The notes under the pieces were generated by a model that saw nothing but the letters and a program-made list of their open reading frames with translations, was not told where the DNA came from and did not search any database. DNA of 64,000 bases from Liolophura sinensis (lineage: Eukaryota > Mollusca > Polyplacophora > Chitonida > Chitonidae). Of this stretch, positions 39,201 through 48,875 are shown piece after piece. Both the position numbers and the translations under genes were made by a program. The DNA lies in the NCBI RefSeq assembly GCF_032854445.1, contig NC_088300.1, positions 47,361,682 to 47,425,681 on the forward strand, in the 5' to 3' direction. Every line of letters begins with the position of its first letter. Position 1 is the stretch's first letter.

Positions 39201-42200
39201 TACTCAGTCAGCATCTCATATAAGAAAGTTTTGTGGAACCCGACAACATGGAATTAACTCAGCAAACCATGCAGCATTTATCGAACAGAAAGTTTTTACT
39301 CACATTAAAAGACTTCTCAAATGACTCCATTTCCTTTTGCTTCCTATACTCAACAGCTTCTTTTTCCCGCCTGTAATGGTAAAGAAATGCTTAATGAACA
39401 GCATGAAATTGATCATTGTACTCCACAGAATTTTTTTCAATAGAAAAACATTTCATCCCATTACAATTGTTCTAGAAAATGTTCTTAAAGATGCATGAGT
39501 CAAAAGAAAGAGACGATTAGTTGTATTTTTTACATCAGCAGGGAAAAATACTGATGAATTTGCATCCGAATCCAGTTACTTACAGCTAAAATACTTTTGC
39601 AATTCATATGGATATTATATTAGACAAACTACACGTAGACAGCCAGTTGAGCAGTACCTATGAGTCAGTAAGATACATTCATACTTGTACAACTCCTAAC
39701 AAAATATTACCCTTCAGACTTTTGAACCTTCCTAACATACCCAGAAGTAGATGTATATCAATAACTCATAAATTTCTAACCTTATCTTGTCTTCCTTCTC
39801 TTTAACAGCTTTCTCAGCAGCAGCGCGGGCAGCTAACACACGCCGCCTTTTGACAACGCCTGCCAGGTCAATATCAGCAGGATCAGCTGCAAGTATGGAG
39901 TCAGCAATGTCGTTTGACTCAGGTTCAGGTGTGGACTCTGCTGTACCACCTGTCTTCTTGCCATAGAAGTGTGCAATGCCAAGTTCTGAAAAGATACATG
40001 ATACTCCAGTGAAACAAAAGCTGAGAAGACTAGAAGAGTACGATAATATAACTTTGGAAGATGTGAACAACCTATTCTCGGTTTGAAGACAAAAAGCACT
40101 TATGATTACAAATAAAAGCAATACATTTTTCTCAAACAATACGTGGAATTTCTTTTCCAGATGTAATGTTCAAACTATTTCAATGAAATACTCTGTACTC
40201 TTCTAGCCGCTATCTAATGCAGCTCTATCTAAACGGGGGAACTTTCCAATTGCAAAGCATCCACACACCTGTATCTGTGGCCTTAGTCTCCTCTGGTTTT
40301 TCCTCAGGTTTCTCTTCCACCTCTTTCTTCTTGTCTCCTCTCTTTTTCGTTTTGTTCTTCTCTTTGAGCTGGGCTGTTTTTTGTCTCCTGTGAAATTCAG
40401 ACACTTTTCTTGTTAACAAACAATCATTGAATCCTTTATTCAACTTCAGGAGTTCGGGAATAGGATTTATTTATTCATTTCATGGGGTTTGACACTGCAA
40501 TGAAGAATATTGTGTTTACCCAGATTTTTTTTTCTTTCAAGTGGCACACCTTACTTGATTGGGGTGAGTGACCCATCTTGACCCAAGCTTCTTAAAAAGC
40601 ATTTATTCTGACTAAAATTTAGGTGAAATTCCAGTTACATGACAAATAGTGGAGTTTCTGGGAGAAGCCACTGCATCTTGTCATCTCTTGATGTAAAACT
40701 GTGGATAAACCAAGGTGAGTGGAATTTCGACACATGAACTATTAACTGGTCCAGGCTCAGTTCTAAAGAAAGCCTTAGATAACTCATGGGCTCCTCTAAA
40801 ATGGCAAAGCGGGTCAGTATGCAAGATATTGTTTCAGGATTATGGGTCTTTACAAAAAAATAAATATATTCATTTATGTTCAAGATAAGGTTTCCCACTG
40901 GCTGTGCTTCTATGTTGAATAGCTACAGGTATAAAAGTGTGCTATTGTGTGCAAGGGAGATAACTCACCAGAGCACACTGGCCTCTTTCTGTTTTTCTTC
41001 CATATAGTCCTGTACAGAGTAGGAGCCCATTATACGCTGACAAAGTCCCTTAAGGATCTTCAACTTTTGGTCAGCTGTCAGCTGGAACAGCTCAGTTGTC
41101 TCAAGAACCTGGATGATGTCTTCAGGCTGGAAATACAAAACACGAGAAGGCTCACATCATAGGTGAACGTTTTAATCAAAATCTTCATGTGCAGAAGACA
41201 ACAATGAACGTGATATGGGAGAGTATCCTTTAAATTCTGCATTGGCAGGGCTTTCATTATCTTTTTGAGCAGCAGGCTACCTTAGAAATGCAACAAGCTA
41301 CCTGACAATGAAGTAAAATAGGAGCACTGGTCAAAGGCTGTGGTTACCTGCTCCATTTTCTACAGAGATGTCCACCTTCTAATGAGCCCCCTGCATTGGT
41401 GGTAAGATTTGAAAAATAACTAGTGCAGAAACTGCTGTTAAAACAACAGAAACACAAAACCAATGTAAGACAATAATGTCAGGTTAGTCTCACCACTTCA
41501 GATTCCTCCTCTACACTGTCAACATCGTTATCGACATCATTGTCTGCTGCCTCATCGTCCTGTTTCCTCAGACAGAGACGCACCAGCTCTGAGGCAGTAA
41601 ACGGGGTCACTGCAATGTCACTCAGAGGTGTGTCCAGCTCAGCATAATACTACAACAACAATGCCCAAACTCTAGGTTAGAGAGCTGCAGAGATAGATAG
41701 TTATCACAAAGTCTCAAATTTATTCAAAAGACATGGAAACAGGCCTGAACATAAAAGAAAGCCCACAAAAACGACCACACCAAGAAAATAGTGTGAACGA
41801 AAACTCTGTTTCAACTCTGTTCTTGCCACATCTGACAAGAAGAGGTACCTGAACAATGAAATCACGGGCTCAAATCCATTTCCCACTGCTTCAGCTGTGG
41901 CTTTCACACAGCTTGGTTTTTCAACAATTTGTCAGTACTGTGTTTAACAGTGACCAAATATATAAATAAAGCATATACAGTATCTGAGCTGCACATGAGT
42001 GTGCAGTGATTTGACACCTCCTGAAACTCTTGCTAGGGGTCTGGTGAATTTACAAATGATGCTCTTTAAGCTCACTTACTTCTGCAATTCCATCCTGTAG
42101 TAGAGTCTGTAGTAAAACTTTCAACACCCGAGAAAGGTAAGCGAATCCTTCTGGACCAGAAGCCAAGGCTTTTACAAGGGCATCTGCAAACAAGAAAGGA

Positions 42201-45200
42201 GCGCATTGGATGTTTGAATTTAATTCCGCACGAAGTTTAATTATTCTCCAGCATTGGAACTAATGGCGACCATTTTGACTCCTGTCCAACCAACACTTTA
42301 GTTAGTCTAGGATACGATCCAAAACTGAACAGACACCATGACTGCTAACAAGTAAAGTTTTTCTGAAGTATGTCCTAAAATTTTGTTTTGGGAAAGTGTT
42401 ATGCCTACTACTGTCTGTGATGAGCCTAGACCTATTATTCTTGTGCACACAACTATTAGTCTTGCTTCATGGTGGCAACTCTGCCATGTGTAAAACAGAG
42501 CAAATAATTTTCAAAACAGTACACCAACACTGAAACGACAAATATTTGTTAAAGACTCTTCTGCTGAATCAGTTTTCTCACGTTTGATGTGAGGAGAACA
42601 AATCAGCTTTGTGAAGCTCTTCCGCTCACCTGACTGTATGGGGTACTCCTCATCAGGCATCAGCAGCCCAGAGTAACACGAGATGAACTCTGTCACCATG
42701 GCAACCTCTCCAAACAGCTCATTGGGCAGTCCGTCTGGGGTGGGGACCAGCTTTGGATCAGGGATGGGCTTCAGTTCCAAATCCTGGTCCTCGTAACGCT
42801 GAAAATTATATACATAATCACATGTATGTCTATCTGATGACCATATTATGCTGTACCTGCAATATTGGCCGGTTTGTGTATGAAGGACACTTGGCAAAGC
42901 TCACAGAAAGCACTATTCCTCACCTTTGATCAATTTTTCACTTCTACCATGCCAGTCAGTTTTATGGATGGAAGACACTGGAATACCTATTCTCAGCTGT
43001 CATTTGGCAATTCACTAACCCACCTGTGAAGTTCAGATTTGCAAACCATGTTGGTGGAAAATAAAGGATCTTTAAAAGAAGAGACAACACTAGACCACAT
43101 GTACATATGCATAGATAAAGTATCCAACATAAAGTTGAAAAAGCCTACATTGTTTTTTGTGCACAGTTGTACGACCAAGATATTGCAATTCAAAGTAAGT
43201 TCGTTTTTTTCCACACTGTATCGCATCAAAGCAATTGACAAAATTGAACTAACCTTTCTCAACTGGACATTTCTGGCCTTGATGCGATCCGCTAACTTCT
43301 TCTTTCTTTCTTCTTTCTTTTTCAGGAGATAAGCTTCCTTTTCAGCAGGTGTCATTTTCTTCCTGTGTAGGAAATAATTATGTCAGACGTAAAGTACATT
43401 GTATTGGGCGACTCATTCCACACAATCAATGCCATTAAAACATACCACAATGACAAGGCGCCTAAAAAAAATGAACCGTTAAACACCACTTCAAAGAGTG
43501 CTGTGATGACACCTCAAATTGAATCCAATATGGCATGAGAAACACAAACCCTAAAGCAGCCCACATGTCAATACTTCAATTGCTTTACCACGTTGTTTTA
43601 TGATAAAACTTCAAACTTCAACACAAAATTTCTTTTACCCAATTACCTAAACATTTCAAAAGCATATGTATTTTCAAGCAACACTTGCTTGAAAATACAT
43701 ATTTTCAAGCAAGTGTTCCAGTTTTCTATGTATCAATTAATAGTTCCAGTTTTCTATGTATCAATTAATATTACTAACAGAAATGACAAGTGATCCTCAC
43801 ATTTTACGTTTCTCCTCCAACTTATCGTACTTGGCCAGTACTATCTCCTTTATTTCCTCTGGAAGACGGGATCTCTGAGCAGCTGTCAAGTCTTTGGCAG
43901 CTTTTGTGGTCAGCAAATTGAAGTTTACCTTGTTCCCATCCTTTTTGGCCTTCAAAATTCTGTTAGCAAAAGTAGAGGAGACATCTTTAATAAATAGCAG
44001 GAATAGTGATAAGTGACTGGAGTACTTATCAAGAGATATCTAATAGTGATCTAATAGTGGTGGGAATGAATGGACAGATCTATTAAGATTCTTCTACTTA
44101 TACTATCATTTCATTCTCGGTGTGTGTAAATGTCACATTGGCAATATGCGAGACATACGGTGTTTGCAACAATACTTTGTGTATGCAGTACAGTATTTTG
44201 CCAGCAAATGCTACCCAACAGCAAACTGATAGTTCTAATTCTAACAAAAGTTAATTTGAATGGAAAAAAATCCGTCAATCAAAGCTAAGCTTGTGCAGAT
44301 GAGGAAGAAATTCCCCTCCCCACCCCCACCAGACAAACCCACAGCAACTCACACACCTGGTGACTACCCAGGGGGTACGGGGTGGTGTCGCAACTTTCTT
44401 CTTATCTGGAGTATTCTTTGTTGGCGTCTTCTGGGACTTCAAGTCAAACAAGGTCATCTGTTTCATATTCTTGAAAAAGAAAAAAGAAAAAATCTTTGAA
44501 AGTTTTCTTCAGGAACAAAATGACATCATCATAAAATACATCCTAATAAATGACTTCCTTCCTCACGATATAAACTTTGTGTGAGGAAAAATTTTCCAAT
44601 CACAGATTATTCACACCAAAACATCTTTCTAACTGATTATTTCTGATTAGTACTAAGCTAAAATATACACTACTGTACCTTGTCAGTCTTCTTGCGCTTC
44701 CTGGGAGATACCCTCTTGTTTGCCGATGAGTCCTCTTCCTTCTTTGTTGGAGTTTTCCGTCGCTTTTTTGGAGACGCATCCTCCTTTTTACTGGACACCG
44801 ACTGTCTCTTTTTAGGTGTTGTTTCATTTTTCTCTTTCCTTGGCCGACCACGTTTGCGTGGTGTGGATGTGGTTGAGGAGGATGGAGTGGTGCCCCCAAT
44901 GATGCCCTTTTTTGGAGAGCCCTCTTTCAGGACTGACAAGGGCATCAAATTGATCAAAGCTTCGTCATCACTGCTTTCACTATACACCTCAATAATCTCA
45001 TTACTCTTCCTTTTAGCAGGAGAGCTCAGAGATTTAGGAAGCTTTCCTCCACCACTAGTCCTTTTCACTAAAGACGGAGAATTCAGTTTCTTCTGTTTTT
45101 TATCAGAAAGGGTACTTTTTTTACCAAGTCCTTTGGCTTTCTTATTCTGTTTATCAGCAGAAGCTGATACTGATTTCCGCTTCTTTGCAGATGCCTTTTC

Positions 45201-48200
45201 CTCGGCCAGTTTCACATTTTCTGCCATCTGTTCAAGCAAAAGATTGCTCATGACCATTGTTGTTTTCAAAATAAATAAATAACATAAACAGAATGAAATT
45301 TATTATAAGTAGTAGCTGTAACAACAAAAACCAGGCCATGATCAGATCAACTTTTGAGCAAATTGGTGATTAGCATCTTAAGCACTAATTCCAGATTTCT
45401 TATATGAGGTATTTTTTATACGCCGTACTTAATTTGCCCCTCACTCAAGTAAATTTGTGGATCATCACGATTTATATATATGTAACACTCAAAGTAAAGC
45501 TCGGCACACATGAGAGCTTAAGACACAACTTAACTGAACTGGTAGAGTTGGTCCCATTTGCTGATGGTTATACAAATTTGGGCTGAACAAGCATATGACC
45601 ATACACAGTCAAGCTCAGTACAACGTGCAAGTGTCAGGGCTTTTCCGAAATGAGAATTTTACTGTTACGAGCTGTCAGTCCTCATGCAGAGAGCCTACCC
45701 TATTGACCAGCCACTCTCCTCAATATTTCCCAAGGACGGTGCTCTAATGCTTTCACCGGTCACTGTTTAACCCTGATTCCTTCAAATCTGCTATGTGGAA
45801 ACTTTTGCAACATAAATGAACAGTTAAGGGACAATAATTTAAAAAATCTCAATATACTTTCATTTTCAGCTTAAAGTGTAGATGATTGGGTTAAAAAAAT
45901 GTGTCACACTGATGGGTGTGGGACCTTCCTTATATGAGACAGTTGCTGCTCTTGGTTCAAATCCAGCAAATACTGCATTGGCTGTGGCTGTCTGTCAGGA
46001 GATTTGTCAAGTAACTGGCAAAGGGTAGTAGTTCACTCCTGTATCTTCAGTTTGCTCTATGCACACATAACAGCTGTTACATAAGAACAAACTTAGCAGA
46101 GTACAGAGTTAAACACCCAATCTAAATAAATAAATCAGTACTTGGGGGAAATTCTGCATTTCACCTTAAGTTTAGCATTTTTTTGTGGCACATACTCTAT
46201 GTATAAACTTGAGTGATGTCACAAGTGAAAAATCCCCAAGTACAGTGTTAAACACCAACATTATAAATAAACACTGATTGCTTTAGTTTTTTTTGACATG
46301 ACACATTTGGCTTCGTCCACCTCCTAGGGCAACTTAGAAACTCTTTTTGTGAAGTCTGATAAATTTCTTATCTGAAAAACTGTAAAAGTTGAGGTACCAA
46401 AGGTACCAGTTTGAGGCCTATATGTGCTTCTGAAAGTGCATTTTTGCATACCAAACTTTAGTTGAAATACAGTTAGTTATCTCTCATGAAAGGATCTCAA
46501 ATGAAAGTCGTCCGGCCACCAACAAACCACCAGCTGGCCACCAAGAGACCATCAGCTGGCCACCAACAGGCCACCATCCCTGTAGTCAATCAGCACAACC
46601 ATTGTAATCTGCGGCTGTATTAAAGGACTCCTCTCTTAAATCTTACCTTAGCAGGGGATAAAAGGAAGTCTACAAATTTGCTGGGTAGTTTGTATTTCTT
46701 CACTAAATTATCGTCGACAACCCATGGCTGGGTGGGACCTGACCGGATGGCATTAGCTCTGATGAACAGACGCAGAAGTTCTTTTGAAGGAGGTCTGTCA
46801 CAGCGCCTGCAGATTAAAGACAGTCTACATTAAAAGCTTATCTATATAATACTGGCATCAAGCAAACCACACATGTACTTCATGTATTAAACCAGCTGGA
46901 TTCTTTTTTTTTTTCAATACAAAAATTGCATGATAATAGAGCTGCACTGAATTACCTCCCTTCAGGTCACTCTCCCATTTAAAAGGTGCATTTTTATGAG
47001 TAGGCAAAAAATGGTTAATATGAAAGTTAAAGTGGCATAAAACAGTCTAAGACCAAGCTTTAAGATTTAATTTTAATTTTGTAAACTTATTTGGAAAATC
47101 AAGGATAAACCTTAATTATATTTATCCATTCGGAGGTAATTTTAAAATCCTGGCCCAAGTTAAATACATTATATAGTTTGGCCAACTCTTAAGCAGAAAA
47201 ACATGGACTTCATTCAAGAACACCTCAAAACTTAATCTCGCCTTATGTCATAGTTGCTGTCACGTAACAAGGAAAGTAATCCAGAGCAGGCCTATTGGTT
47301 TCTCAAATTTCACTGAGCTTTCATAATGAAAATGTTCAAGTTGAACATGGTATTGCAAATGCGAGCGAAGAAACCAACATTGTTACAACTTTATCACCTA
47401 CCTATACACTAAAGTAAAAGCATAGCACAAATGTACGGATTTTAAATATCCATACATCAATTTACTACAAATTAGTAACTCTATAACGGCAGAAAACTCC
47501 TGACATCCGGATGATCCTGAACAAACACTTTCTGACTTCATCAAAATTATTACAAAACGTGAAAAACTCACGTCAGATCAGCAGCAGGTATGTCGTGGAT
47601 CACCTTGTCAGCATCATCCAGCTTTAGGCTATACTTGTATGGTAACAGCTGACAGGACAAACATAAAATATACATGTATTATCTATATAAAGGTGCATTA
47701 ACAGAAATGCTTTTTATGTCAACAATATATACACAGAACTATATACACCTAGAACTGTAGAAGTCCTTATGATATTCAGATTTAACTGGATTATCACATT
47801 TTTGGCATGTTTGTATCATAATACATTTATTAGTCTAATTCTGTTATTTCCTGTCTACTATGATCTAATGGGCTTCTTTAGCTGTGTATTGACAAGCTGA
47901 ACAGACCACTGTTTTCTTGTAATGATAATACCTTAATGCACAGACAGGAACAAACACTACGCTACACTGCTAAGGCCCAAATACTATAGGCATGACAGGT
48001 TCTCCACTCTACACTGAATTTCATGTTTTCACTTGTATGATAGTGGTAAATTTTAAAGGCGGTGGAAACTGTTGTGCCCAAGGAAAACCAATGACTTTTA
48101 TCTGGCTACTGACAAACTTACTTATTTAATAACCTAGACTTGCATACCATATTGATAGATGACAACTGCCTGACCACACAACCCCATCCCCCTACAACAA

Positions 48201-48842
48201 CTCAAAAATAACTTAGGCCGTTATGGTTATAAAAGGCCAATGATGTCAACCTATTTCACATTCTCTCGCTGTTGCTTTACATGTTCTGAATCAATATATA
48301 TGTATGCACACAAGATTAGAATGGTAATTGTAGGTATTCAAATATATAGTCTTGACTACAAATGAACTCACTTACCTTTGGTGGGACCCATTTCTTAGAC
48401 GAATCCCCGGATGCTTCACTGGAATTCTCCTTGTCACTCGAGGGAGAGCTACAGTTGTTTGTTGGGTTTGCCTGAACCAAATTGAAGACATGATATGATG
48501 GGTGGAAATTCAAAATACTACTCAGAGCTTTTGCAAAGGGACAGTTTTCAAGATTCATAATCAATATCTAAATAACAAATCTGGTTGACATAAAAAAGCA
48601 AGGTCAATTACACTAAATGACATATGACTTAAAAGGAATGAAACTGTGTACTGATGTCATTGTTTATATTTCATATGCTTCATAATAAAAAAAAAATGCT
48701 GCCTTCCTCTCCGGCCGTACGTGGGAAGGTCTGTCAGCAACCTGTGGATGGTCGTGGGTTTTCCCCCCGGTTTCCACCGACCATAATGCTGGCCGCCGTC
48801 GTATAAGTGAAATATTCTTGAGTACGGCATAAAACACCAATC

Positions 48843-48875
<33 letters not shown>

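Noticed and set aside
36146..39324. Series of 60-76-aa similar proteins in the satellite
   Set aside because: They arise from a 97-bp repeat, not a multiple of three, with frame changes in every unit.
44680..45282. 200-aa ORF on the plus strand
   Set aside because: Antisense shadow of the Lys/Ser-rich BAZ1B exon 8, which has clear homology and splice sites.
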